Shown here in pieces: positions 42,746 through 54,272 of a stretch of DNA of 64,000 nt. Location: contig CP079215.1 in NCBI GenBank assembly GCA_019316985.1, positions 3,038,001 to 3,102,000 of the forward strand, in the 5' to 3' direction. Under the pieces are notes generated by a model. The model did not search any database. It was not told where the DNA came from and saw only the letters and a program-made list of their open reading frames with translations. Position 1 is the first letter of the stretch, and the number at the start of each line of letters is the position of its first letter. The stretch is from Paraniabella defluvii (GTDB lineage Bacteria > Bacteroidota > Bacteroidia > Chitinophagales > Chitinophagaceae). The translations under genes were made by a program, and so were the position numbers.

Positions 42746-45700
42746 TTACGCAATTTGTTTTTGTTCAATTTTTGCCTGCATGATCTTTTTATACTCGCTA
42801 GGGTAAACCTTTACGAAATTTTTAAGTTGGTTGTCAAAATCATCCAGTACAAATTTGGCTACAGTGCTATTAGTGTATTGGTAATGCTTTTCTATTTCCT
42901 GTTGTAAGAATGCTGCATCTGCCGCGTCTACCGGGTCAAGCTCCACCATTTCCATATTACAGTTGCCCGCAAACTTTTGTGCCGCATCGTAAATGTATGC
43001 AATACCACCGCTCATGCCGGCAGCAAAGTTGCGTCCTGTTTCTCCTAAAATAATAGCGCGTCCGCCGGTCATATATTCGCAACCATGGTCACCTACACCT
43101 TCTACCACCATGCTGGCGCCCGAGTTACGCACCGCAAATCTTTCGCCTGCTTTACCACGTATATAAGCGCTGCCACTGGTAGCCCCATAGAACGCCACGT
43201 TGCCGATCAGGCTGTTTTCTTCAGGAACGAAGCCGGCTTTTTTGTCAGGATAAATAATCAATTTGGCTCCGCTCAGTCCTTTACCAAAATAGTCGTTGGC
43301 ATCACCTTCCAATTCAAGCGTAATTCCTTTATTGCAGAAAGCGCCAAAGCTTTGTCCTGCTGTACCTTTTAATTGTAAATGAATGGTGTCTTCCGGCAGT
43401 CCCGCATCACGATATTTTTAGTTAATTCGTGCGAAAGCACAGTACCCGCTGCACGATCTGTATTTACGATATCAAAAGATGCTTTAACCGGAGTGCCGTT
43501 TTCAAGCGCTGGTTTGGCAGCTTCTATAAATTTCCAGTCAATAATCGAATCCAGTCCGTGATCCTGCTCTTCATAATTATAGATGCCTACATTTTCATCA
43601 GCCGGTTCTTTGTAAAGAATGGGAGAAAGGTCTAAGCCTTTATACTTCCAGTGGTCAATACCTTCTCTTATTTTCAGTTCATCCACCTGGCCTACCATTT
43701 CATTAACGGTTCTGAAGCCCAGTTCAGCCATTAACTCACGCATTTCCTGAACGATGAATTTGAAGAAGTTTACTACAGCATCTGCGGTGCCGGAGAAACG
43801 CTTTCTCAGGTCAGGATCCTGCGTAGCTACTCCTACAGGGCAGGTATTCAGATGGCATTTACGCATCATGATACAACCTTCCACCACCAGGGCGGCCGTT
43901 GCAATACCCCATTCTTCAGCGCCTAATAAAGTGGCAATAACGATATCACGGCCCGAACGCATCTGGCCATCGGTTTGTAGCACTACCCGGCTACGCAGCT
44001 TGTTTTTTACCAGGGTTTGCTGTGCTTCAGCCAAACCTAATTCCCATGGTAACCCTGCATGGCGGATCGAGCTTAACGGAGAAGCCCCGGTGCCACCGTC
44101 GTGACCGGCAATCAGCACCACGTCAGCTTTTGCTTTGGTTACACCCGCCGCAATGGTGCCTACTCCTGCTTTACTCACCAGCTTTACGTTGATGCGTGCG
44201 TGGCGATTGGCATGTTTCAGGTCAAATATTAATTGCGCTAAATCTTCAATGGAGTAAATATCGTGGTGAGGGGGAGGAGAGATCAAACCAACACCTGGCG
44301 TAGAGTGCCTGGTACGACCGATCCAGTCATCCACTTTGTCACCGGGCAGCTGTCCGCCTTCCCTGGTTTTGCTCCTGCGCCATTTTGATCTGTAACTCGT
44401 CTGCTTCGGTAAGATACAGGCTGGTTACACCAAAACGCCCGCTCGCAACCTGCTTGATAGCGCTACGCATGCTGTCGCCATTCTCCATTGGTTTATAGCG
44501 AGCTTCATCTTCACCGCCTTCACCGGTATTACTTTTACCGCCTAAGCGGTTCATGGCAACAGCCAGGGTGGTGTGTGCTTCCCAGCTGATTGAGCCAAAG
44601 CTCATGGCGCCGGTAGCAAATCTTTTATAGATATTTTCTGCCGGTTCTACCTCATCATCAATAGAAATGGAAGGACGGGAGCGTTTAAAATCGAAGAGAC
44701 TGCGGATAGTGATTGCTTTTTTACCTTGCTCGTCGATAACTTTCGTGTATTTTTTAAACGTGTTGTAATCGCCCATTCTTGTTGAATATTGTAACAGGTG
44801 AATGGTTTGCGGGTTAAACATATGCGCTTCCCCTTTACGCTTCCACTGGTAGAAACCACCGGTAGGTAACTGGTCAACCGGTAATTTTTTACGGGTAAAG
44901 CCAAACTGGTGTTTTGCCAGTGCCTCACGGGCAATTTCATCCAGACCCATACCCTCAATACGCGAAGTAGCATTGGTAAAGTAATTGTTCACCACTTCTT
45001 TATTTAAACCAATGATTTCGAAGATCTGCGCACCCTGGTAAGACTGCAGGGTGGAGATGCCCATTTTAGAGAACACTTTTAACAGACCATCGCTTACCGC
45101 TTTGATATAATTTTTATTAAGTTCTTCTATTGATTTATCAGTATTGATTTTTCCTGTTTCCTGCAGCAGCTTGATAGTAGAGAATGCCAGGTAAGGGTTT
45201 ATGGCTGTAGCGCCAAAGCCCAGCAAACAAGCAAAGTGATGCACTTCCCAAACATCCCCTGCTTCAACCACAATACCCACTTTGCCACGCAATCCCTTTT
45301 TGATCAGGTGGTGATGTACGGCTGAAACCGCCAGTAAAGAAGGAATGGCCGCATGATCGCCATCTATCGCTCTGTCCTGTAACACCAATACTTCAAAACC
45401 ATCATTTACCGCATCTTCTGCATAACGGCATAATCTTTCCAGCGCCCGGCGCATAGAGCCAGCCTTGCCATCTGCTACAAAGTAGCATTGAATGGTTTTT
45501 GCCTGGAAGCTACCGGTATCAATGCTCCTTAATTTCTCTAACTCATAGTTTGTAAGCACCGGCTGTTTTAGTGCTACCACATGGCAGTCCATTTCATCTT
45601 CAATCAGCAGGCTGCCGTTGTTTCCAACAAATGTAGCCAAAGACATTACCATTCTTTCCCGGATAGGATCGATGGGTGGATTGGTAACCTGTGCAAACAA

Positions 45701-47259
45701 TTGTTTGAAATAATAGCTCAAATGCTGGGGCTGGTCGCTTAAAATAGCTAACGGCGTATCAACCCCCATGGAACCGATCGGCTCTTTGCCGCTGGTAGCC
45801 ATCGGTAAAATGATATTTTCAACATCTTCTGATGTATATCCAAAAGCTTTTTGATATTTAAATATCTGCTCTGCTCCCAAATCACTGAACATGACGCGGG
45901 GTTCGGGCAATTCCGTCAGCTTGATTTTATACTGATTCAACCAATCGGCATATGGTCTTTGATTACAGATAGTGGTTTTCAGTTCATCGTCGCTGATGAT
46001 ACGGCCTTGCTCCATATCCACGAGGAACATTTTACCAGGCTGCAGGCGGCCTTTTTCAATAATAGTGCTTTGGTCAACCGGAAGTGCACCTGTTTCAGAT
46101 CCCATTATAACACGGCCGTCTGTAGTAACACAATAACGAGACGGGCGTAATCCATTCCTGTCCAATGTAGCGCCGATCATTTTACCGTCAGTAAATGAAA
46201 TAGAGGCCGGTCCGTCCCATGGCTCCATCAGGCAGGCATGAAATTCATAGAATGCTTTTTTAGCAGGATCCATTTCTTCGTTGCCATCCCAGGCTTCAGG
46301 AATCAGCATCATCATTACATGTGGCAGCGGTCGGCCGGTTAACGCCAACAGCTCGATCATATTATCCAGGCAGGCGGAGTCACTTTGGTCGTTACTTACG
46401 ATCGGTACCAGCATATCCATTTCCTCGTCGGTGAATAAAGGCGATTCAAAGCTCGACTCAGCTGAGCGCAACCAGTTCAGGTTACCCTGTAATGTATTGA
46501 TCTCCCCGTTATGCGCGATAAAGCGGAACGGCTGGGCCAACCTCCATGAAGGAAAGGTATTGGTGGCAAACCTGGAGTGCACCAGGCCAAAGGCGCTAAC
46601 GGCGCGTTTATCAGAAAGGTCGTCATAATACTCACGTACCTGGTGGCTGGTAAGCTGACCCTTGTATATCAATGTGCGGCAGGATAACGAGGTGATGTAA
46701 AACCCTATCGGGTCTTTTTTACCGCATTCCCCGTTATATGTGTAGCATATTTTCGTAAAACAAACAGTTTTCTTTCGAATTCGATGGCTGTTTTTACGTT
46801 GGCGGGACGCTCAACAAATACCTGCTCAATAGCAGGCTCCACATCTAATGCGCTGGGACCGATCCCCGAATTATTAACCGGTACGGAGCGCCAGTGAATA
46901 ACACGCATGCCCATTTTTTCAGCTGCCCGGTTGAAAATATCGCGGCATTCTTCGCGCACTCTTAATTCTTTGGGGAAGAAAACCATACCCACAGCATACT
47001 CTTCAATCGCAGGAAGGGTAATGCCCAGGTGCAATAATTCATCATAAAAAAATTCATGAGGAATCTGGATCATAATACCTGCGCCGTCACCTGTATTGGT
47101 TTCGCACCCGCATGCACCCCTATGCTCCATATTTTCGAGAATGGTCAGCGCATCGGAAATGGTTTGGTGATTCTTGTTGCCTTTAATATTGGCAACGAAA
47201 CCAATTCCGCATGCATCGCGCTCAAAAGATGGGTCGTAAAGACCTTTGTTTTCTGTCAT
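42746..47259 (-). CDS. gltB: glutamate synthase, large subunit, frameshifted
   Basis: GltB makes two glutamates from glutamine and 2-oxoglutarate. Residue 17 is the glutaminase nucleophile ([17 protein letters not shown]), preceded by a propeptide of the usual kind. Further parts: [20 protein letters not shown] in the amidotransferase domain, [20 protein letters not shown] with [10 protein letters not shown] in the FMN domain, [35 protein letters not shown] of the 3Fe-4S site, and the GXGXG beta-helix near the C-terminus ([16 protein letters not shown]). Breaks lie near 46690, 44340 and 43340. Total length about 1500 residues is normal. The transcript continues to gltD. Confidence 0.96.
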
Positions 47260-47658
47260 AGTTCCTTATAAAAGTTTTACAAAAAATTTTGGCTTTTCAA
47301 TACGGGGAAGGCAATCGAGAGCCGTGTAAATTAATTAAAAAAGTTGATAATTTGACAAAGCGACTGCTTAATAGCTGTAAAATTATTGTTTGTTCAAAAA
47401 ATAAAATAAAATGTTTGATATTTTCTAACAACTAGGCTATTTGTTAATAGCTATCTATTTGGTCGGATAGTTTAATGGAGGTACGGTTTTCTAGCTGCAA
47501 TTTAATAATAAATAGTAGCACTGACAATTATTGTTTTGATAAGATGTATGGGCTCGATTAAGCGGTTTTTTATGAGTATTTTATGTATAGGCTCATATTT
47601 TAATTTTTTCGCAGGCAGGTATGGTAACGGGCCTGACGGCGGGTGTTGGTACGCGATA
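47260..47658. other. AT-rich intergenic region upstream of gltB
   Basis: About 400 bases lie between the gltB start and the end of the FGE-type gene, both on the minus strand. The region must hold the gltB promoter, but no full TAnnTTTG box on the minus strand is evident, and I see no coding or RNA signal. Confidence 0.4.
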
Positions 47659-48493
47659 TTAGAACATGCTTTTAACCACTCTGAACCCCTGGTTGCTGAA
47701 GGAAGCATGTGGGTTTACCGAACCGATATCTTTTGTGTTAAAGAAGCTACAGGCATTGGCACTACACCACCAGGAGCCGCCGCGGGCATGCGCTACTTTC
47801 CGGCCATTGTCACGAGGCAAAGAGCCCGAGCAAAATTCAAAAACATTGCCCAGCACATCATAAAGCCCCAACGAGTTGGGTTTAAAACTGGCTACCGGGG
47901 CGGTGTAAAGAAAGCCGTCACTATGATCGGGCTTAAGATGGCTGTTTCCATTCCAGATATTGGCGTAGCGCCCTATATTTCTTTTGGTTACTTTCCGGAA
48001 ATACTTGGAACGGGTACCGGCTGTTGCCGCAATTTCCCATTCTTCCAATGAGGGTAACCTAACACCTGCCCATTTACAATAGGCCAAGGCATCATTAAAG
48101 CTGATACCCGTTACCGGGTGGTTCATTTTTTTTTGATGCTACCTCTTGTAATTCCGTTAGGGTAACGCCAGTAAGCAGTGGTGTCGGTTATCCATCTGAA
48201 TTCTTCCAGACCGGGTTCAAATACAAGCGCGTCTTTATATCGCTCGGCTTCGGTAATGTAGCCGGTAGATTGTACAAATTTTTCGAACTCGCCATTAGTA
48301 AGCTCATGGGTCGCAATGTAAAAAGAGTTTACGCTTACTGTTCTTAATGGATTTTGTATATTACTTTTTCACCCACTTCGTAGATGCCGGCGGGGATGTG
48401 GGCCCACAGGCCATCCTGGCTCAACAGTATTTGCGGGTAGGCAACGACACAAAGCAGAACCGGCAGGAAGTACCATTTAATTTTTCTGTGCAT
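47659..48493 (-). CDS. formylglycine-generating enzyme (SUMF1/FGE-sulfatase) family secreted protein, frameshifted
   Basis: FGE proteins oxidise a cysteine of sulfatases to formylglycine, though many bacterial members have other roles. After a signal peptide (MHRKIKWYFLPVLLCVVAYP) come the family motifs HELTNGEFEKFVQSTGY, HPVTGISFNDALAYCKWAG, RLPSLEEWEIAAT, GLYDVLGNVFEFC and the end GGSWWCSANACSFF. The two cysteines CxxxxC in this last motif match the spacing of the copper-binding pair in catalytic FGE. Breaks lie near 48355 and 48140. It overlaps the gene upstream by 17 bases. No sulfatase is present in the window. Confidence 0.82.
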
Positions 48494-49212
48494 CCCGCTT
48501 TTTTGAATCGTAATAAGCCTGTGCCCGCTGTAATGTTAATGCTTCATTAGCTTTGTTGAAGGTCATGGACGATTCGTAATTGTCTGCCACGCCATAAAGA
48601 TTTTTGTACGATTTTGATGTAATAAAATCAGGGTACCTGCCTTTTTCATTAACAACATTAAAGTAGTTAAAATATCCTTGTCTTTTTATTGTCTTTATAG
48701 TACGAGATCAAAAAGGGGATCATTTCCCATCCGTTGATTTCCACAACAGCATCTTTGTAATTCACTCCCATTCGCTTGCTTCGGGTAACGGATTCTTTAA
48801 TAATAGCCATAACAGAGTCGCGGTTCTGTGCCAGGAATAGCAATTGCCGGTTGCTCCAGGTTTCTTCATTCATCCATGAAATAAGGTAGCCGAATATTTT
48901 CTGACTTTCGTCTGATTGAGGTACGAAAACAGCACAGTTCTGGGCATACATCTCGGGGTGTATCATAGTATACGTAAACTTCTCCCGCAGAGACAGCGCA
49001 TCATAGTCTTTTTCTGAGAGCGGGCTGATGCCCATATCAGAATTGTCTTCGTCTGATTGAGGTTTGATTTTGGTAATAAGGGCTTTTATTTTTGATAGGC
49101 CATAAGGTGGTACTGATATTTGAGCACGGAATGCACGATAAGCATCCATTTGTGAATAGGACGGCGTGTTTACCACACAAAAAATAAGCATAGACAACAA
49201 AGCAGGTTTCAT
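48477..49212 (-). CDS. hypothetical secreted protein, frameshifted
   Basis: A signal peptide (LLSMLIFCVVNTPSYSQ) is followed by about 220 residues rich in charged and aromatic residues, including MGVNYKDAVVEINGWEMIPF and, after a break near 48680, NVVNEKGRYPDFITSKSYK and ALTLQRAQAYYDSKKRDAQK. No known domain is recognised. The end overlaps the FGE-type gene, so the two are translated from one message and may work together in the periplasm. Confidence 0.65.
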
Positions 49213-49315
49213 GGGTAACTATTTATAATAAACCGGCAATTTACTAATAAACAGTATTGTGTTCGGGTTTAACCTTTTAGTTGACGCAAACGGTGTTGAT
49301 CAAGGTAGATGTTGG

Positions 49316-49889
49316 CTAGAACTCAAATCCTATTTTGAAAGAAATCCTGCGTAAATGATAAAGTTTTGTTTCAAGCAAAACATTTTCTTCCGGCTCCATA
49401 TTGGGTGCATACCTGATCCCATAATTCTGTTCTTTATAACCTTTATAGGAATAGCCTGCGGTGAAATTAATAGCGGTGGTTTTAAGATCTATGCTGTAAC
49501 CTGCTCCAAGTTCGTAATAGCCTCCGGGCCGACGTCTTATAGAAGTGCCTCTGCTAAAGGTTTGTCCTTCCGTCTCGGCTACAAAATTGACGCCGGCATC
49601 GGCGTATACAAATGGTGTAGATCCTGTATGCAGAATTTTTTACGGATATCAAGAAACAGGGGCAGGGATTGCTGGAAATATGCATCGAGTCCGCCGCCAA
49701 TACCGGCAAACCAGGTGTTGAGCCTGGCACCATGAATTGTTTGAATAAGAACATTTGTTTTATTGTCTCCCAATGGCACCCTGCGTTAATGTGACCTTTA
49801 TATTGGAGCGGACGGTTTTGGGCAAGTATAACGAAGCTAAATGAAAAAGCTGTTAGTATCAGCAAGCAGTTTTTGAAATTTACTCTCAT
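49316..49889 (-). CDS. outer-membrane beta-barrel protein, frameshifted
   Basis: A signal peptide (CLLILTAFSFSFVILAQN) is followed by alternating beta-strand sequence in three frames: NVLIQTIHGARLNTWFAGIG, PFVYADAGVNFVAETEGQTF, GGYYELGAGYSIDLKTTAIN and RISFKIGFEF at the end. A final aromatic residue (Phe) and the Gly/Tyr pattern suit a small outer-membrane barrel of about 190 residues. Breaks lie near 49785 and 49640. It starts 15 bases after the LVIVD lipoprotein gene. Confidence 0.7.
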
Positions 49890-49904
49890 TATTCCGTAAA
49901 GGTT

Positions 49905-51203
49905 TTAATTCTTACTTACGTTAATGGTGCTCAAAGGCCTGATATTGTTGGGGTCTTTGTAATCATATTGATATATACCGGATTCGCAGCTTACAATGGC
50001 AACACCATTCAGAGGTATTACATCAAAAGTATTGATCCCTTTGATATGTTTTACGAGTTTCAGATCATTTACATCGGTAATGTCATATACTTTAAGTCCA
50101 TCTGTGCCATCACATATAAACAACAAGTTACCGGATAACCCCAGGCCATGCGGGCTGGTCATTGGGTATTTTTGAGCAATACTGGGTTGGTTAATGATGC
50201 AGTGGAATAGACTTGCAACTCGTTCACCCCATCCCAGCAGCGCGTGCCGTTTCTCAGGGTAACAAAGGCATGCGTTTCGTTGGCTACTACCGGGTCGCAA
50301 CTTCTTACATGCGTTACTGAAGACAGCTGTGTTGGGTCATCCGGATTAACCAGGTCGTAAATATACATACCGTTTAGTGAGCCGATGTAGAGGTTCTCTT
50401 TAAAGGGATAAATGGTTTCGATTAACCAGCCTATTTGTTTTCTTTTTACAAACTCGGGTTTCATGTCTGCTGCGATATTGAATACGGATAATCCTGATCC
50501 ATCCACGGTAAACAAGCGTTCTTTAAGGGCTGCGAACCTTGCCATCGAACCTCCTGTTCCATAAACTGCTCCTGCAGGTCCGGCCGGACCCATTGCAGCA
50601 TTGCTAAACACAGGATTGCCCGTTGCATCAAAAAAACATGAACTGAGCCTCCTCTTTGACAATATCCCCGCTTGTTTCAATAAGCGTATCTTTTACGGTA
50701 TAGTCAACAACAATTTTTGCATCAAGTGGTGAGGGTTGAGCGCCGGGATACCAGGGAATACATTTTCAATGATATTTTTACAGAAGGATTGGTTGGGTCG
50801 GTAATATCAATCGTCCACAATTCCCGGTTCATGTCGGCATACAAGGCATTGTTTTTTGTAGCCATATCTACATTTCCGGGCACTTTTATAAAACCCACGT
50901 TTTCGGACTTGATGGGTTGGTATTATCTATAACGTGTATCCCTTTCCAGGTTTCTGAAATGAGAAGGTAGTTGCCCTTTACATATATTTTGCTTGGGTTT
51001 TTTAACGGAATGGGTAAGCTCAGTTTTGCTTCTGAGCGCACTTCGGCAAGAGTTTTAGTGACTGGTGTATAAAGCGTAATGTAGCGGGTTGACTTAAAAC
51101 TATCTTTTACGCAACTTTGCACCGTTAATAATAACATCAATGCCAGTAACTGCAGCAGTATTGGGTTTTTACGGGTTGGTGTAGCCTCGTTTTGTTTTCT
51201 CAT
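49905..51203 (-). CDS. LVIVD-repeat lipoprotein (beta-propeller), frameshifted
   Basis: The N-terminus is a lipoprotein signal (LLALMLLLTVQSCVKDS). Repeats of the LVIVD type follow, each with a strand and a DI/DP/N-P turn: GIHVIDNTNPSSPK, LWTIDITDPTNP, GMYIYDLVNPDDPTQL, LQVYSTASLTNPVLL, LKVYDITDVNDLKLV and IYQYDYKDPNNIRPL. These form a beta-propeller on the cell surface or in the periplasm; the role is unknown. Breaks lie near 50890, 50690 and 50165. It is first of four adjacent minus-strand genes for exported proteins. Confidence 0.82.
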
Positions 51204-51332
51204 GATTGCATTTTTAAACTAAAACGTAATAGGAGGTCAAAGTGCAACACATGTAAAATGTCTTTGGGCGCAGAAAAGCGACTTTTCATCCCGATTCGCT
51301 ATTATTCAATACGAGCAGTTATTGTGTCGCTT

Positions 51333-52584
51333 CTAAACCAGGTAAGCAAATAACGCATCGTCTTTATTGAGTTCTTTATATTGCACGTTATATTGGTTCA
51401 TTCTTTCCATGAGGCTGTAGTAATCAATTTTTGCTTTCAGCTCAATACCTACCAATGCGGGCCCGCTTTCTTTATTGGTTTTTTGCATGTATTCGAAACG
51501 GGTGATGTCATCGTCGGGGCCTAATACATTGCTTACGAAATTTTTAAAGCGCCGGGACGTTGCGCAAAATCTACCAGGAAATAGTGCTTCAGGCCCTCGT
51601 ATTGCAGGCTGCGTTCTTTTATCTCCTGCATGCGGTCAATATCATTGTTACTGCCGCTTACCAGGCAAACAATATTTTTGCCTTTAATGCTGTCTTTCAT
51701 CAGGCCCAGTGCGGCAATGGATAAAGCGCCCGCGGGCTCTACTACAATGGCATCTTTGTTATACAGTTCAAGTATGGTAGTACAGATTTTACCTTCCGGA
51801 ACCAGTACCACATTGTTCAAAATTTCTTTACACAGGTTAAAGGTTAAATCGCCTACTTTTTTAACGGCGGCTCCATCTACAAACCTGTCGATGCTGCCCA
51901 GCTCTACCGGATGTCCCTCTTTTAAAGCTTCTGTCATTGAGGGCGCACCCTGGGGTTCTGCGCCTATTATTTGTGTTGCCGGACTAACAAGGTGCATATA
52001 AGTTCCCACACCGGCACACAAGCCACCGCCGCCGATCGGAAGAACAACGTAGTCGATATTTTCAAGCTGTTCGCTGATCTCCAATGCTACCGTCGCCTGT
52101 CCTTCAATAACCTTGATATCATCAAACGGATGCACGAAAGTCATATTGTTTTGTGCGGTAAATCTTTTAGCTGCATTCGCGCAATCATCATAAGTATCGC
52201 CGGTTAGAATAATTTCAATATTGTCTTCGCCGAACATTTTTGTTTGGGTTATCTTTTGTTTGGGCGTAATGGAAGGCATAAAAATAGTTCCTTAATATCC
52301 AATGCCTTGCAGCTGTACGCAAAACCCTGCGCATGGTTGCCGGCGCTCGCACATACAACGCCTCCTTCCAGTTGTTCTTTGGAAAGGCTGCTCATCATAT
52401 TATAGGCGCCCCGGAGTTTATAAGAACGTACTACCTGTAGGTCTTCCCGTTTTAGATAGATGTTAGCGCCAAATTGCTTGCTTAGGGTGGCATTTAATTG
52501 CAGGGGAGTTTGGGATACCACCTGCTTTAGCCGATGGGCTGCTTCCTGCACCGATGAAATGGAAAGAGTATTATAAGATGACAT
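51333..52584 (-). CDS. ilvA: threonine ammonia-lyase (threonine dehydratase), frameshifted
   Basis: IlvA deaminates threonine to 2-oxobutanoate, the first step to isoleucine. The PLP lysine lies in VRSYKLRGAYNMMSSL (fold type II, SYKLRGA), with CASAGNHAQGFAY and the phosphate-binding loop LPIGGGGLCAGVG. After a break near 51545 a C-terminal ACT-like part continues (NKESGPALVGIELKAKIDYY) and ends DDALFAYLV. One more break lies near 52265 at an A run. It stands apart from the ilv operon on the same strand, with a -7 box of its own. Confidence 0.95.
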
Positions 52585-52604
52585 ATTGAATAATTCAGAA
52601 CCTT

Positions 52605-52612
52605 CAAAATTA
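52605..52612 (-). promoter_or_regulatory. -7 box of ilvA
   Basis: TAATTTTG on the minus strand matches TAnnTTTG in full and lies 20 bases upstream of the ilvA ATG. TTG triplets lie 15 and 22 bases upstream. Confidence 0.45.
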
Positions 52613-52712
52613 CAGGGATTTTACGGGCAATTTTCAATAAAGCCACGATCTCTTTTTTGATGGGTTGCATTTCTTTATTAAGTTAGCACAAAGACATACA
52701 ATTTTTATCTCC

Positions 52713-53860
52713 ATGAGCTTACGTATCAGGCATACTGCTTCACCCGTTAACATCTTTACTGTTATGACCAACCTGGCACGCCAGGAAAAGGCTCATAACC
52801 TGTCGCAGGGATTACCCGATTATGATATTGCACCTGAGCTGAACGAATTATTACGGGAGGCAGTTATCAATGGTTTTAACCAGTATGCACCTATGCAGGG
52901 GCTGCTTGAGTTGAGGAACATATCTCCGATGCTCTAAACAGCCGGTATAATACCCGTTTTTGTTCGCCCGATACGGTTACTGTAACGCCCGGCGCTACCT
53001 ACGGTATTTATACTGCGCTTGCCGCTATTATTGAAAAGGGCGATGAAGTTATTTATCTCGAACCCGCTTTTGATTGCTACCTGCCCGCAATCGAAATTAA
53101 TGGTGGCATACCGGTAAGCGTGACGCTGGAGCGTTTTAATAATTTCGACATCAACTGGGAAAAAATACAAAATGCGGTCAGCACAAAAACGAAAGCGATT
53201 CTCATCAATACACCTCATAATCCTACGGGTTATGTATGGACGCAACATGACTGGGATCAGCTGGCGGCCATTATCGACGGAAAGGAAATTTATGTAATAT
53301 CGGATGAAGTGTACGACAGTATCGTGTTTGACGGGCGGCAGCATATCCCCGGTTTTTTACAAGAGCCGTTCAATAATAAAGTCATTTCTATCTATTCTTT
53401 TGGCAAGGCCTTTCATATTACCGGCTGGAAAATAGGGTATTGTGTTGCATCGAAAGCAATATCCGAGGCTTTCCGTTCTATTCACCAGTATCTTACCTTC
53501 AGCGTTAATACGCCTGCACAGTATGCGTTGGCAAAATACCTGCAGATATACGATCCTGAAGAAGCTGCCCGTATGTTGCAGGCTAAAAGAGACCTCCTGA
53601 TTAACGGATTACACTCGTCCGGGCTGCGTCAGCTTACGACCAGCGCAGGAACTTATTTTCAGCTATATGATTATTCTGAAATAAGTAATTTAAACGACGT
53701 GGAATTTGCCCAATGGCTGACCGTTACGCATAAAGTAGCGACGATACCTTTGAGCGCTTTCTATAAAACACCGCAAAAAGACCGGATCGTTAGATTTTGC
53801 TTTGCCAAAAAGGATGAAGTCATTGAAAAAGCGGCGGAAATCCTCCGGCATATTAGTTAA
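52713..53860 (+). CDS. PLP-dependent aminotransferase (methionine/aromatic type, class I/II), frameshifted
   Basis: The fold type I features are clear: LSQGLPDYDIAPELNELL at the N-terminus, TPGATYGIYTALAAII, LINTPHNPTGYVW with the conserved Asn-Pro, YVISDEVYDSIVFDG, and the PLP lysine in SFGKAFHITGWKIGYC. These match the methionine aminotransferase (YbdL-like) group, which transaminates 4-methylthio-2-oxobutanoate. One break lies near 52920. The ATG 52713 (MSLRIRHTASPVNIF) was chosen because the upstream extension is not conserved-looking. It is divergent from ilvA. Confidence 0.92.
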
Positions 53861-53901
53861 AGCTTAGCAGGGAGAGTGGAGATCTTTTATTGAATTATTG
53901 T

Positions 53902-53909
53902 TACATTTG
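53902..53909 (+). promoter_or_regulatory. -7 box of a small lipoprotein gene
   Basis: TACATTTG matches TAnnTTTG in full, 19 bases before the ATG. Confidence 0.4.
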
Positions 53910-53928
53910 AGCAACTAATTACTTCAAT

Positions 53929-54255
53929 ATGAGAAATACGATGCTACTTTGCCTGCTTTGTATCAGCTTACTTTGCTGCTCCAAGAAAGAAGAAATAAAC
54001 GACGGCAATATACCTCAGGACATTCCGGCCTGGTTACAGGTTAAGATTGCTGGCATACAGAAAGAGGAACACGGTCAATTATATGTTGTAAGTGAGTACC
54101 GGATTGGCGGAGTGACATTTTATAACATTACAAAACCTATTAACTCATGCATGCTTTGTGAGTTATATGATGTAAAAGGAATACGCGCCCATGTTTCGCT
54201 GGACGGACAAACAGAAGTAAAACAGGTAAGGGTGATCTGGCCTCTTACTCCATGA
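53929..54255 (+). CDS. small hypothetical lipoprotein
   Basis: The 108-residue protein begins with a lipoprotein signal (MLLCLLCISLLCCSKKEE), with the lipobox Cys followed by a Lys/Glu stretch. The mature part contains VKIAGIQKEEHGQLYVVSEY, two cysteines in NSCMLCELYDVKG that could form a disulfide, and ends VRVIWPLTP. No family is recognised. The frame is unbroken. Confidence 0.75.
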   Translation: MRNTMLLCLLCISLLCCSKKEEINDGNIPQDIPAWLQVKIAGIQKEEHGQLYVVSEYRIGGVTFYNITKPINSCMLCELYDVKGIRAHVSLDGQTEVKQVRVIWPLTP

Positions 54256-54272
54256 GCACAACACGATTCCTT

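Noticed and set aside
47536..48051. Plus-strand ORF of 171 codons
   Set aside because: It runs opposite the FGE-type gene, whose motifs are clear on the minus strand.
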